This document shows, piece after piece, positions 54,225-63,264 of a DNA stretch of 64,000 nt; the stretch's first letter is position 1, and each line of letters opens with the position of its first letter. The position numbers were made by a program, and so were the translations under genes. The notes beneath the pieces were generated by a model. It did not search any database and was not told where the DNA came from. It saw only the letters and a list, made by a program, of their open reading frames with translations. Source of the stretch: Cephaloticoccus capnophilus (GTDB lineage: Bacteria; Verrucomicrobiota; Verrucomicrobiia; Opitutales; Opitutaceae); the NCBI RefSeq assembly GCF_001580045.1, contig NZ_LSZP01000047.1, forward strand, positions 1-64,000, written 5' to 3'.

Positions 54225-54334
54225 ATCGGGCCAGGTCGGGCGGATGAGCGTGTTTTGGAGTTTCCTTATTCGGTTTTGGGGCGAGTGCTTGGGGCTGCCC
54301 AATGAGTGTTTGCGATTCCCAGACTAAGTCGGAT
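54206..54334 (+). repeat. Family C direct repeat, copy C1 (129 bp)
   Basis: From CAGCCCGTGG to AGACTAAGTCGGAT. It differs from C2 (55149-55277) at only about four positions. It contains a start codon (54302) opening a 27-codon frame beginning MSVCDSQTKSD, the same residues that begin UreD in copy C2. Confidence 0.95.
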
Positions 54335-54385
54335 GCCGTCGCCTCTATGACTGGGGCCAAGGTGCCGGAGGCCATTGCCGCATGA
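54302..54385 (+). other. 27-codon leader frame overlapping the kinase start
   Basis: Runs from the C1 ATG through MSVCDSQTKSD into unique DNA (AVASMTGAKVPEAIAA) and stops with TGA overlapping the kinase ATG (ATGA). It may act as a coupled leader peptide; it may equally be a chance product of the repeat. Its upstream GGGG is weaker than the GAGG in the C2 copy. Confidence 0.35.
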
Positions 54386-55005
54386 ACTCGCCTGCCACGA
54401 TCGTGGATGCACTCTTGCAGCGCGCGGGGGACGCGCGCCGCTTCCTCGTCGGCCTCGCCGGCCCGCCCGCAGCCGGCAAGTCGACGCTGGCCGAAGCCCT
54501 TCGCGACGGCCTGATCGCCCGAGGCGAGAGCGCCGAGATCCTGCCGATGGACGGCTTCCACATGGACAACGGCATCCTCGCCGCGCGGGGCCTGCTGCCG
54601 CGCAAGGGCGCGCCCGAGAGTTTCGATGCCCGCGGTTTTATCGATATCGTCCACGCCCTGAAACGGGCGGAGGGCGAGGTGCTCGTGCCGGTCTTCGACC
54701 GTTCGCGCGAGATCGCCATCAATGCCGCCCGCGCCATCCTGCGGGAAACGCGCTTCGTCCTCGCCGAGGGCAACTACTTGCTCTTCAAGGATGCGCCGTG
54801 GGACAGGCTCGACGGCCTCTTCGACTTCACCCTCTTCGTCGGTCCGCCCTATGCGGTGCTGGAGGAGCGGCTGCGCCAGCGCTGGCTGGGTTATGCGCTG
54901 CCCGAGGACCAGATCCGCTGGAAGCTTTACGGTAACGACCTGCCGAACGGAAAACGCATCCTGGAGAATTCCCGCCCCGCCGATCTCCATATCGACTTTT
55001 TTTGA
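54382..55005 (+). CDS. P-loop nucleoside/sugar kinase-like protein (PanK/FrcK-like)
   Basis: A 207-residue soluble kinase. Walker A GLAGPPAAGKSTLAEAL lies near residue 25, followed by LPMDGFHMDNGILAARGLL and, near the middle, LVPVFDRSREIAINAARAI and FVLAEGNYLLF. This is the uridine kinase/pantothenate kinase-like fold seen in proteobacterial YggC and FrcK proteins, which accompany sugar transporters in rhizobia. Its real substrate here is unknown. It lies between the two C repeats and has no partner gene, as if carried in with the urease region. Confidence 0.8.
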   Translation: MNSPATIVDALLQRAGDARRFLVGLAGPPAAGKSTLAEALRDGLIARGESAEILPMDGFHMDNGILAARGLLPRKGAPESFDARGFIDIVHALKRAEGEVLVPVFDRSREIAINAARAILRETRFVLAEGNYLLFKDAPWDRLDGLFDFTLFVGPPYAVLEERLRQRWLGYALPEDQIRWKLYGNDLPNGKRILENSRPADLHIDFF

Positions 55006-55064
55006 GGCGATTGTCCCTGCGGCGCGCGGCTGCTATCGCCGCCGCAAAGACGCGGAGAGACGCC

Positions 55065-55121
55065 GTATGCCGCGCTACCTTACCGAAATCGCTATCCGCC
55101 GGCCCGCCGACTGGCACCTAT
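55065..55121 (+). pseudogene. Dihydroorotase (pyrC) start fragment
   Basis: MPRYLTEIAIRRPADWHL matches the beginning of PyrC, whose next residues would be the metal-binding HLR (normally DWHLHLRDG). The match stops at DWHL, and the sequence goes on into C2-linked DNA. Only 18-19 codons remain, a broken end of a former pyrC gene. Confidence 0.6.
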
Positions 55122-55148
55122 GCGTAAGTCCGCCGAAGGACTCTGCGT

Positions 55149-55277
55149 TCAGCCCGTGGGCTGTTAAATCGGGCCGGGTCGGGCGGATGAGCGTGTTTTG
55201 GAGTTTCCTTATTCGGTTTTGGGGCGAGTGCTTGAGGCTGCCCAATGAGCGTTTGCGATTCCCAGACTAAGTCGGAT
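55149..55277 (+). repeat. Family C direct repeat, copy C2 (129 bp), contains the ureD start
   Basis: Begins with the palindrome CAGCCCgtGGGCTG and ends AAGTCGGAT. It supplies a GAGG ribosome-binding site (55234-55237), the ureD ATG at 55245 and its first 11 codons. Confidence 0.95.
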
Positions 55278-56099
55278 TCGAGCGGCTGGCACGCCCGGCT
55301 CGCGCTTGATTTTGCGCGCCAGGGCCCACGCACGGTGCTGGTCGGCAATCGCCACACGGGCCCGCTGCGGGTGCAAAAGCCGCTGCATCCCGAGGGCGAG
55401 GCCGTATGCCACGCTATCGTGCTGCATCCGCCTGCCGGAATCGTCGGCGGGGATTCACTTGCAATCGCCGTTGACCTTGCCGCCGGTGCGCACGCGCTTT
55501 TGACCACGCCGGGCGCGGGCAAGTGGTATCGCAGCGGCGGGCCGAGTGCGTCGCTCACGCAGACGATCACGGTCGGCGATGGCGCGGTGTGCGAATGGCT
55601 GCCGCAGGAAACGCTGGTGTTCGACGGTGCGCGGGGCGGGCAGACGACCGAAATCGAGCTGGCCGCTGATGCGCGGTTTGTCGGCGTCGAGCTGCTGTGC
55701 TTCGGGCGCACGGCCTCGGGCGAGCGGTTTGCGCACGGGGATTTCGCCATGCGCACACGCATCCGCCGCGACGGGCAGACACTGTGGCTGGAACGTGGTA
55801 GGGTGACGGGAAATTCGCCGCTGCTGGCCTCGCCCATCGGGCTGGCCGGTCAGCCGGTCGTCGCCACGATGTGGGTGGTCGCACCGCAGGTGAACGAGGG
55901 GTTGCGCGATGCCTGCCGTGCAATCTTGCCGGAGGTCGGTGCGGGCGGTGTGACCTTGTTGCCGGGCGGCGTGCTGCTGGCGCGCTGGCTCGGGCCCGCG
56001 TGTGAACCGGGTCGGGCATGGTTTGCGCGCTTGTGGGCGGTGCTGCGTCCTGCATTGAGTGGTCGCGCTGCGGTCACGCCGCGCATCTGGAACACTTGA
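55245..56099 (+). CDS. ureD: Urease accessory protein UreD
   Basis: A 284-residue scaffold of the urease activation complex (UreD-UreF-UreG on apo-urease). Family blocks: WHARLALDFARQGPRT, GPLRVQKPLHPEGEAVCH, HPPAGIVGGDSL, LLTTPGAGKWYRS, EWLPQETLVFDGA and RGRVTGNSPLLASP. There is no native start: residues 1-11 (MSVCDSQTKSD) are encoded by repeat C2, and homology begins at SGWHARL. First gene of ureDABCEFG. Confidence 0.92.
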   Translation: MSVCDSQTKSDSSGWHARLALDFARQGPRTVLVGNRHTGPLRVQKPLHPEGEAVCHAIVLHPPAGIVGGDSLAIAVDLAAGAHALLTTPGAGKWYRSGGPSASLTQTITVGDGAVCEWLPQETLVFDGARGGQTTEIELAADARFVGVELLCFGRTASGERFAHGDFAMRTRIRRDGQTLWLERGRVTGNSPLLASPIGLAGQPVVATMWVVAPQVNEGLRDACRAILPEVGAGGVTLLPGGVLLARWLGPACEPGRAWFARLWAVLRPALSGRAAVTPRIWNT

Positions 56100-56120
56100 A
56101 AAACGCTTGAGGAGACTGAC

Positions 56121-56423
56121 ATGGAACTGACCCCACGCGAAAAAGACAAGCTGCTGATTTTTACCGCTGGCCTCGTCGCCGAGCGCCGCCGCGCACGCGG
56201 ACTGAAGCTCAATTATCCCGAAGCCGTCGCACTCATCACCTGCGCACTGCTCGAAGGCGCGCGCGATGGCCGCACGGTCGCCGAGCTGATGCACGAGGGC
56301 ACGAAAATCCTCACCCGCGATGAGGTCATGGAGGGTGTGCCGGAGCTGATTCCCGAGATTCAGGTCGAGGCGACGTTTCCCGACGGCACCAAGCTGGTCA
56401 CGGTGCACAACCCGATTGTTTAA
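56121..56423 (+). CDS. ureA: Urease gamma subunit
   Basis: A 100-residue structural subunit that matches the family from start to end: [59 protein letters not shown] and [19 protein letters not shown] precedes the ATG. A separate ureA (not fused to ureB) is typical of most free-living bacteria. Confidence 0.97.
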   Translation: MELTPREKDKLLIFTAGLVAERRRARGLKLNYPEAVALITCALLEGARDGRTVAELMHEGTKILTRDEVMEGVPELIPEIQVEATFPDGTKLVTVHNPIV

Positions 56424-56430
56424 GGAGGAC
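56423..56430 (+). promoter_or_regulatory. Strong ribosome-binding site of ureB
   Basis: AAGGAGGA lies just after the ureA stop, 8 bases ahead of the ureB ATG. Confidence 0.7.
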
Positions 56431-56437
56431 AACGCTC

Positions 56438-56770
56438 ATGATTCCCGGAGAAATCAAAACCCTGGACGGCGAGCTCGCGCTGAACGCGGGCCGCGAAACG
56501 CTGACCTTGACGGTCAAAAACACGGGCGACCGTCCGGTCCAGATCGGCTCGCACTATCACTTTGCCGAGGCCAACGCCGCGCTCGCCTTTGACCGCGCTG
56601 CCGCGCGCGGATTCCGGCTCAATATCGCTGCGGGCACGGCGGTGCGTTTTGAGCCTGGCCAATCGCGCACGGCCGAGCTGGTCGCGCTTGCAGGCGCGCG
56701 CCACGTCTACGGATTTCGCGGCGAAGTCATGGGCCCGCTCGATACGGAGAAGGCGGAGGTGCGCTCATGA
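56438..56770 (+). CDS. ureB: Urease beta subunit
   Basis: A 110-residue structural subunit: [59 protein letters not shown] and [15 protein letters not shown]. It overlaps ureC by 4 bp (ATGA), so the two are co-translated. Confidence 0.97.
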   Translation: MIPGEIKTLDGELALNAGRETLTLTVKNTGDRPVQIGSHYHFAEANAALAFDRAAARGFRLNIAAGTAVRFEPGQSRTAELVALAGARHVYGFRGEVMGPLDTEKAEVRS

Positions 56771-58476
56771 GTGCCACTATTTCGCGCCGCGCCCACGCCG
56801 AGATGTTTGGCCCGACCACCGGCGACCGCGTCCGCCTTGCCGATACCGAGCTGTGGATTGAGGTCGAAAAGGACTATACGATTTACGGCGAAGAAGTGAA
56901 ATTCGGCGGCGGCAAGGTCATCCGCGACGGCATGGGCCAAAGCCAGCGCGTCGCCGCCGAGGTCGCCGACACGGTCATCACCAACGCGCTGATCGTAGAC
57001 CACTGGGGCATCGTCAAAGCCGACGTCGGGCTCAAGGGCGGGCGCGTCAGCGCCATCGGCAAAGCGGGCAACCCCGACATCCAGCCCGGCGTGGATATCG
57101 TGATCGGCGCGGGCACCGAAATCATCGCAGGCGAAGGTCTCATCCTCACCGCAGGCGGCATCGACACCCACATCCACTGGATTTGCCCGCAGCAAATCGA
57201 CGACGCACTGATGAGCGGCGTGACCACCATGATTGGCGGCGGCACCGGCCCCGCGACCGGCACTTTGGCAACCACCAGCACGCCCGGGCCGTGGCATATC
57301 CACCGGATGCTGGAAGCGGCGGATGCCTTCCCGATGAACATGGGCCTGCTCGGCAAGGGCAACGCCAGCCTGCCCGAGCCGTTGCGCGAACAGGTCGAGG
57401 CGGGTGTGATCGGGCTCAAGCTGCACGAAGACTGGGGCAGCACTCCGGCGGCCATCGACAACTGTCTTTCGGTGGCCGAAGCGCTCGACGTGCAGGTCGC
57501 CATTCACAGCGACACCCTCAACGAGTCGGGCTTTGTCGAGACCACGCTTGGCGCGTTCAAGGGCCGCAGTATCCACACCTTCCATACCGAAGGCGCGGGC
57601 GGCGGGCACGCGCCGGACATCATCCGCGCCATCGGGTTGCCCAACGTGCTGCCCTCTTCGACCAACCCGACCCGCCCCTACACGGTCAACACCATCGACG
57701 AGCACCTGGACATGTTGATGGTCTGCCACCACCTCGACCCTGCGATTGCCGAGGACGTGGCCTTTGCCGAAAGCCGCATCCGCCGCGAAACCATCGCCGC
57801 CGAAGACATCCTCCACGACCTTGGCGCATTTTCGATGATGTCCTCCGACTCGCAGGCGATGGGCCGCGTCGGCGAAGTCATCACCCGCACCTGGCAGACC
57901 GCGCACAAGATGAAAGTCCAGCGCGGCGCACTCGCCGAAGACGCCGCCCTCGGCGGCGCGGACAATTTCCGGGTCAAACGCTACCTTGCCAAATACACCA
58001 TCAATCCGGCGATCACCCACGGCATCGCGCACACCGTCGGCTCGATTGAAGTCGGCAAACTGGCCGACCTCGTGCTGTGGCGACCGGCATTTTTCGGCGT
58101 GAAGCCGAGCCTCATCCTGAAGGGCGGGATGATTGCCGCCGCGACGATGGGCGACCCGGGCGCATCGATTTCGACCCCGCAACCGGTGCACTTCCGGCCC
58201 ATGTTCGGCGCGTTTGGCAAGGCACTCAACACCTCGGTGACTTTTGTTTCCAAGGCCGCGCTGGACAATCCCGCCGTTGCCGCGCTGGGGCTCGGCAAGC
58301 CGCTGATTGCCGTCAGCGGCTGCCGGGGCGTGCAAAAGCGCGACATGATCCACAACGACGCCACGCCGAAAATCGAGGTCGATCCCGAAACCTACGCCGT
58401 ACGTGCCGACGGCGAACTGTTGACCTGCGAACCCGCCCAGGTGCTGCCGATGGCGCAGCGCTACTTCCTGTTTTGA
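56767..58476 (+). CDS. ureC: Urease alpha (catalytic) subunit
   Basis: Hydrolyses urea to ammonia and carbamate at a di-nickel site. The 569-residue protein has the usual length. Nickel ligands are visible: the HIH pair in [14 protein letters not shown], the carbamylated Lys in [11 protein letters not shown], His in [11 protein letters not shown], His in THTF-type region [15 protein letters not shown] and Asp in [12 protein letters not shown]. The catalytic flap His is in [19 protein letters not shown]. All key residues are present, so an active enzyme is expected. Confidence 0.98.
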   Translation: MSATISRRAHAEMFGPTTGDRVRLADTELWIEVEKDYTIYGEEVKFGGGKVIRDGMGQSQRVAAEVADTVITNALIVDHWGIVKADVGLKGGRVSAIGKAGNPDIQPGVDIVIGAGTEIIAGEGLILTAGGIDTHIHWICPQQIDDALMSGVTTMIGGGTGPATGTLATTSTPGPWHIHRMLEAADAFPMNMGLLGKGNASLPEPLREQVEAGVIGLKLHEDWGSTPAAIDNCLSVAEALDVQVAIHSDTLNESGFVETTLGAFKGRSIHTFHTEGAGGGHAPDIIRAIGLPNVLPSSTNPTRPYTVNTIDEHLDMLMVCHHLDPAIAEDVAFAESRIRRETIAAEDILHDLGAFSMMSSDSQAMGRVGEVITRTWQTAHKMKVQRGALAEDAALGGADNFRVKRYLAKYTINPAITHGIAHTVGSIEVGKLADLVLWRPAFFGVKPSLILKGGMIAAATMGDPGASISTPQPVHFRPMFGAFGKALNTSVTFVSKAALDNPAVAALGLGKPLIAVSGCRGVQKRDMIHNDATPKIEVDPETYAVRADGELLTCEPAQVLPMAQRYFLF

Positions 58477-58487
58477 ACCCACCCTTT

Positions 58488-59018
58488 ATGTTGCAACTGG
58501 ACACCCGATACGACGGCCCGGAACCGGCCACCGACACGCTGGAACTCGATTTTGCCGCGCGCAGCAAAACCCGCCAGCGCGTCCGGCTCGCGAGCGGTGA
58601 GGAGGCCGCGCTGCTGCTCGAACGTGGCACCTTGCTGCGCGGCGGGCAAAAACTCAAAGCCAGCAATGGCCGGATCATCGCCGTCGTTGCCGCACCCGAA
58701 GCCCTGCTCGAAGCACGTTGCCAAGGCCCCCTCGCGCTTGCCCGCGCCGCTTACCACCTCGGCAACCGCCACGTCCCGGTCGAGATTGGCGAAGGCTGGC
58801 TTCGGATTCAGGCCGACCATGTGCTCGAACATATGCTGCTCGGATTGGGCGCGAGCGTGCACGCGCTCAATGCGCCGTTTGAGCCAGAGTCCGGCGCGTA
58901 TGCGCACGGCGGGCATTCGCACTCGCATGACCACGACCCCGCGCACAGCCACTCGCATTCGCATGCCCATTCCCACGGCGAAGGCGGTGGCGCGAAAATC
59001 CATATGATGGGCGAGTGA
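58488..59018 (+). CDS. ureE: Urease accessory protein UreE (nickel chaperone)
   Basis: A 176-residue nickel-binding metallochaperone that hands Ni2+ to UreG. N-terminal domain with [20 protein letters not shown], central metal-binding domain with [20 protein letters not shown] and [18 protein letters not shown], and a His-rich tail ([20 protein letters not shown]) as in proteobacterial UreE. Starts 11 bp after the ureC stop. Confidence 0.95.
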   Translation: MLQLDTRYDGPEPATDTLELDFAARSKTRQRVRLASGEEAALLLERGTLLRGGQKLKASNGRIIAVVAAPEALLEARCQGPLALARAAYHLGNRHVPVEIGEGWLRIQADHVLEHMLLGLGASVHALNAPFEPESGAYAHGGHSHSHDHDPAHSHSHSHAHSHGEGGGAKIHMMGE

Positions 59019-59057
59019 TTCCTGCCCGCCTGCCCGCCACCACCACCGCCACTGCCG

Positions 59058-59734
59058 ATGCTCCGCCTCGTCCGCCTGCTGCAACTTGCCAGCCCCGCCC
59101 TTCCGGTTGGGGCCTATACCTATTCGCAAGGGCTGGAATGGGCAGTCGAGTCCGGCGCAGTCACAGACGAAGCCACTGCCGCGCGCTGGATTGGCGACGC
59201 ACTCAGTTACACCCTCGCAAGGCTCGAAGCCCCGCTCACGGCGGCCTTGCTCGCGGCATGGCGGACGGGCGATGACGCCCGCGTCAGCGAACTCAATGCC
59301 GACTTCAACGCCAGCCGCGAGACGATGGAGCTGCGCGCCGAAACCGTGCAAATGGGCTGGTCGCTGCTGCGCCTTCTGTCCGAACTCGACGCCTTCGCCG
59401 GACTCCCCGGCTGGCGCGACCGGCTTGTCGCCGTCAACGAACCCGCCTTTCCCACCGTCTGGACTGCTGCCGCTGCCGCGTGGGGCATCGCCGCCGAACA
59501 AGCCCTCACCGCCTACTTGTGGATGTGGCTTGAAAACCAGGTCATGGCTGCCGTCAAAGCCATCCCGCTCGGCCAAAGTGCCGGACAACGCCTGCTCGCA
59601 ACCTTGGGCAAGCGCATCCCCGGATTGGCCGCCGAAGCCGCCTCCCTGCCAGAACCGCAATGGAGCAATTTCAGCCCCGGCCTCGCCATTACCAGCAGCC
59701 TTCACGAAACCCAATACACCAGACTGTTCCGCTC

Positions 59735-59738
<4 letters not shown>
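59058..59738 (+). CDS. ureF: Urease accessory protein UreF
   Basis: A 226-residue helical protein of the activation complex, gating UreG's GTPase. Family segments: [40 protein letters not shown] and [21 protein letters not shown]. The C-terminus [16 protein letters not shown] is normal, but the TGA stop is the first three bases of repeat B4 (the ATGA overlap with ureG). Confidence 0.94.
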
Positions 59739-60486
<748 letters not shown>

Positions 60487-60490
<4 letters not shown>

Positions 60491-60863
60491 GGCCTGTTCT
60501 CGTTTTTTCCCACTACGCGATGGACGGCAGGCTGTGCCTGCACCCATTTACCGAAGGCTTGGTTGCCGTGCATGCGCACGGCAACCAAGCCTTCGGTAGA
60601 AAGGATCCCAAACTTGGAGGCGGAAGCTTCACTCGTGGTTTTTCCCACTTCGCCCAAACGGGTTATCACTCTACATTCCCTTTTACTCCCCGCCCTGTCG
60701 CAACGCGACAGGGGGAATGCTTTCAAATTTGGGATTTCGCTTTCGCGCGATAGCGCGAAAGCGAAATCCCAAATTGAATGGGTGCAGCGACACGCTGCCG
60801 CCCCACGCGCAGTGGGGAAAAGCGTATCAGCGCGGCCATGTTTGAAACGGGAGCAAACCCTAG
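60487..60863 (-). repeat. Family A palindromic element, copy A9 (complete, 377 bp)
   Basis: Termini CTAGGGCCTGTTCTCG and ...GAAACGGGAGCAAACCCTAG. Perfect hairpin at 60550-60597 (22-bp arms ACCGAAGGCTTGGTTGCCGTGC, loop ATGC), CCCTGTCGCaacGCGACAGGG at 60693-60713, and a perfect hairpin with 23-bp arms at 60726-60748 and 60753-60775 (loop GATA). Orientation opposite to A8; the two enclose the tRNA-Gly to urease region. Confidence 0.9.
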
Positions 60864-61031
60864 TGAGTCGGGCAGGCGAGCGCTTCGTCCGGCCGGAGGC
60901 CAAGGGGAGGGTTTCCGTTTTCGAAAGGTTTTAGAAAAACAGTGCGAAACTGCGCTTGTCGGCTGGGGGAGCGGGACTACAGCCTCGCTGCTCTCGCGCG
61001 TTACTTTTGGTGGTGTCGCGTGCAGCAATCT

Positions 61032-61107
61032 GGGCCTGTAGCTCAACGGTTAGAGCAGAGGACTCATAATCCTTTGGTTCAGGGTTCGAATCCCTGCGGG
61101 CCCACCA
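61032..61107 (+). tRNA. tRNA with CAU anticodon (elongator Met, or Ile2 if lysidine-modified)
   Basis: A 76-nt cloverleaf with acceptor GGGCCTG / CGGGCCC, D-arm AGCTCAACGGTTAGAGC, anticodon loop CTCATAA, T-arm CAGGGTTCGAATCCCTG and encoded CCA. It is not an initiator (paired 1-72 position). The choice between Met and Ile2 cannot be made from sequence by eye. Confidence 0.93.
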
Positions 61108-61144
61108 GATCGGATCCACATTCGCTTACCTATCCTTTTCTCCC

Positions 61145-61546
61145 ATGAGCAGTCCCGCTTCCTCCGCTGCCACTGCCGAGCACAAGCCCTTTAGCCTAGT
61201 CGAAATCCTCATTGTGCTAATCATCATCGCGCTGATGGCCGCTATGTCGCTGCCGATATTTGCGTGGCTGCGCAACTCGGCTCGCGAAAAGGCCGTGCTC
61301 GAAAATCTGCGCAAGCTCGATGTGGCGGCCCAGCAATACTATTTGGAGCAGGGCAGTAACACCGCGCCATACGAGGCACTCGTGGGGCCGGAGAAATACA
61401 TTGATCGATTGAAGTCGGTAGCGGGTGAGGACTACTCGACGCTGGTTTTCGATTCCGCGGCGCCCGAGTTGAGCATCAGCGCGCCCAAGATCAAGGGCGG
61501 CAAGGTCATCACGCTGCGCCGCGCTTCGGCGCCGGATAAGCCGTAG
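61145..61546 (+). CDS. Type IV pilin-like / pseudopilin protein
   Basis: A 133-residue class III signal protein. The N-methylation segment FSLVEILIVLIIIALMAAMS occurs at residues 16-35 with the essential Glu at +5, followed by a long helix and a small C-terminal domain, as in minor pilins and type II secretion pseudopilins. The residue before the cleavage site is Pro (KP|FSLVE), not the Gly that prepilin peptidase normally needs. A 15-residue leader precedes it. No pilus genes are adjacent. Confidence 0.8.
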   Translation: MSSPASSAATAEHKPFSLVEILIVLIIIALMAAMSLPIFAWLRNSAREKAVLENLRKLDVAAQQYYLEQGSNTAPYEALVGPEKYIDRLKSVAGEDYSTLVFDSAAPELSISAPKIKGGKVITLRRASAPDKP

Positions 61547-61587
61547 CTGAGCGCGAGGAAGTGAGCCTTGTGTGCTGTGTGTCCCGA

Positions 61588-61665
61588 GGGGCTGCTCCCG
61601 TTTCAAGCGCGAGCCGCGCTGCGAGTGAGCTTACTTTCACTGCGTAGTGTGGGGCGGATCCTACG
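61588..61665. repeat. Family A fragment, copy A10
   Basis: Holds GGCTGCTCCCGTTTCAAGCGCGAGCC (a terminal repeat without CTAGG) and CACTGCGTAGTGTGGGGCGG. A degenerate piece between the pilin-like gene and the DUF481 gene. Confidence 0.55.
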
Positions 61666-61756
61666 TAGCGTATCATTTTGGTGGTAAAGTTGCGCGAGTG
61701 TGTGGTTCTGGCTCGCAGTTTCCTTTTCTAGCATTCCCTTCCGCCTCGATTTTCCC

Positions 61757-62836
61757 ATGTCCCACTGTTCGCCCGCCTGTTTTGTCCGTTTTGTATTAAG
61801 TTCGGTTGTCGCGCTCGTTCTTGCCGGAAGTGCCGAACCCTTGGCGGCTGCGGAGTTGCGTTTGAGCAATGGCGATCGGCTTACAGGCACGCTCATTGAG
61901 CGCAGCGAGGGGAAGCTGCACTTTCGCTCGGCAGTGTTGGGCGATCTCGTGATTGATGAGAGTGTGGCGACTTTAGTGGAGGAGGGGCCGCAGAGCGTTG
62001 CGGCGAGCGAATCAGAGGCTTCCGCCGCAGAGCTCGCGCAAGCGCAGGCGGGGGTTGAGATCGAGGCGGGCGCGGAGGCTGTGGCCCCGTTGGTCGCCGA
62101 TGTCGAGGCGGGTGAGAGTGACGGCACTGCGGATAGTTCGGGCGGTGTCCAAGTGCCGCCGCGCGTCACTTGGAGCGGGCAAATCGAGCTCGCGCTTTTC
62201 AGCCAGACCGGGCGCAGCAAGAACCAAAACTCCTCGGTTCGCCTAGAGGCGTCGCGCGTCACGAAGCGCAACAACTACCGGCTGCGCAGCCGCTACCTTT
62301 ACGGTAAAAATGCAGACCAAGTGGCCAACGACCGGATCAATGCTGACCTGCGTTGGCGGCGGGAGCTCGGGCCGCGCTTCTTTACACAGAGTCTGACGAG
62401 CTACCTGCGCGACCGGGTCGCGCAAATCGCGTTTAATGCGGAGCAAAACGTGAGCTTGGGCTATCAAGTCTTTAAGGACGAGCGGCACGAGCTCAACGCA
62501 GGCGTGGGGATCACGGGGCTGTATCGTGATGTCACAGGCCTGTCCCAAAGTAGCCTCTACCTCGGCGAGGTGTTTCAGGACTACGGTTACAAGCTCAACC
62601 ACCGCTTCACGATTAGCGAAGGGCTGAATGTGCTGTACTCGACCGATGGGCGTGTGGTCGGAACCAGTGTCGATAACTCGCACTACAAGGTGCGCTTTAA
62701 TAGCGCCCTCCAAGGAAAGATGACCGAGCGGATCGCACTCGTACTGCGCTTCGAATACGAATACGATAACTCAATCCTCGTAAAGGAGGCGCGCACCGAC
62801 CAGCGGATTACTACCTCCGTAGGTTACGCCTTCTGA
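61757..62836 (+). CDS. DUF481-family outer-membrane protein
   Basis: A 359-residue protein. A signal peptide (VRFVLSSVVALVLAGSAEPLAAA) is followed by a short domain with LRLSNGDRLTGTLIERSEGKL, typical of the N-terminal part of these proteins, an acidic Ala/Glu linker (about 80-130), and a DUF481 beta-barrel (YdiY-like) from VTWSGQIELALFSQTG to the end. The last strand ends QRITTSVGYAF with terminal Phe. Function unknown. The ATG at 61757 is chosen; the upstream frame lacks a signal. Confidence 0.83.
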   Translation: MSHCSPACFVRFVLSSVVALVLAGSAEPLAAAELRLSNGDRLTGTLIERSEGKLHFRSAVLGDLVIDESVATLVEEGPQSVAASESEASAAELAQAQAGVEIEAGAEAVAPLVADVEAGESDGTADSSGGVQVPPRVTWSGQIELALFSQTGRSKNQNSSVRLEASRVTKRNNYRLRSRYLYGKNADQVANDRINADLRWRRELGPRFFTQSLTSYLRDRVAQIAFNAEQNVSLGYQVFKDERHELNAGVGITGLYRDVTGLSQSSLYLGEVFQDYGYKLNHRFTISEGLNVLYSTDGRVVGTSVDNSHYKVRFNSALQGKMTERIALVLRFEYEYDNSILVKEARTDQRITTSVGYAF

Positions 62837-62919
62837 AGTGCCCGTGGCCCTCGCGCTCACGAAGAATCGCTCGCGAGTGCACTGAGGTTTTCTTCTGTGT
62901 GGCTCTTCTAAAAACGAGC

Positions 62920-62951
62920 AGGCCCGCGACTCGGGAGGGAGTGGCGGGCCT
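62920..62951 (-). terminator. Likely terminator for tRNA-Glu on the minus strand
   Basis: Stem AGGCCCGC / GCGGGCCT with a 16-base loop. On the minus strand it is followed, five bases later, by five Ts (GCTCGTTTTT). It may also act weakly on the plus-strand DUF481 transcript. Confidence 0.5.
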
Positions 62952-63026
62952 TGTTGCTTGCGCGGCTCATTTTGCCAGCAGCTTCCTGCAAGGCGCGATA
63001 AGACGAGCGCAGTCGTTGCTTTTTGG

Positions 63027-63104
63027 TGGCGTCCCCACGGGGATTCGAACCCCGGTTCTCACCGTGAAAGGGTGGTGTCCTAGGCCGGGCTAGACGATGG
63101 GGAC
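63027..63104 (-). tRNA. tRNA-Glu (anticodon UUC)
   Basis: Read on the minus strand: acceptor GTCCCCA / TGGGGAC, D-arm with TCTAGCCCGGCCTAGGA, anticodon loop CCTTTCACG with TTC, T-arm CCGGGGTTCGAATCCCCGT and encoded CCA. Confidence 0.93.
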
Positions 63105-63264
63105 AGAACCAAAACGGAGCGCGGACGCTACGATGGGGTTCCCGCTGCGCAAGGTAAATTTTAAGCGAAGTGAGGCGTGGGCGGATATGTTTTCGTGTGG
63201 CCTTTATTTTGTCGAGATGGGGAAGGAGTGTCGCCACTGTGTCCTGAGTACCCCAACACACGTC

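Noticed and set aside
54199-54990. Minus-strand frames across the kinase and ureD regions sharing the segment ESQTLIGQPQALAPK
   Set aside because: The shared peptide is only the reverse-strand reading of repeat C; the plus-strand genes are well supported.
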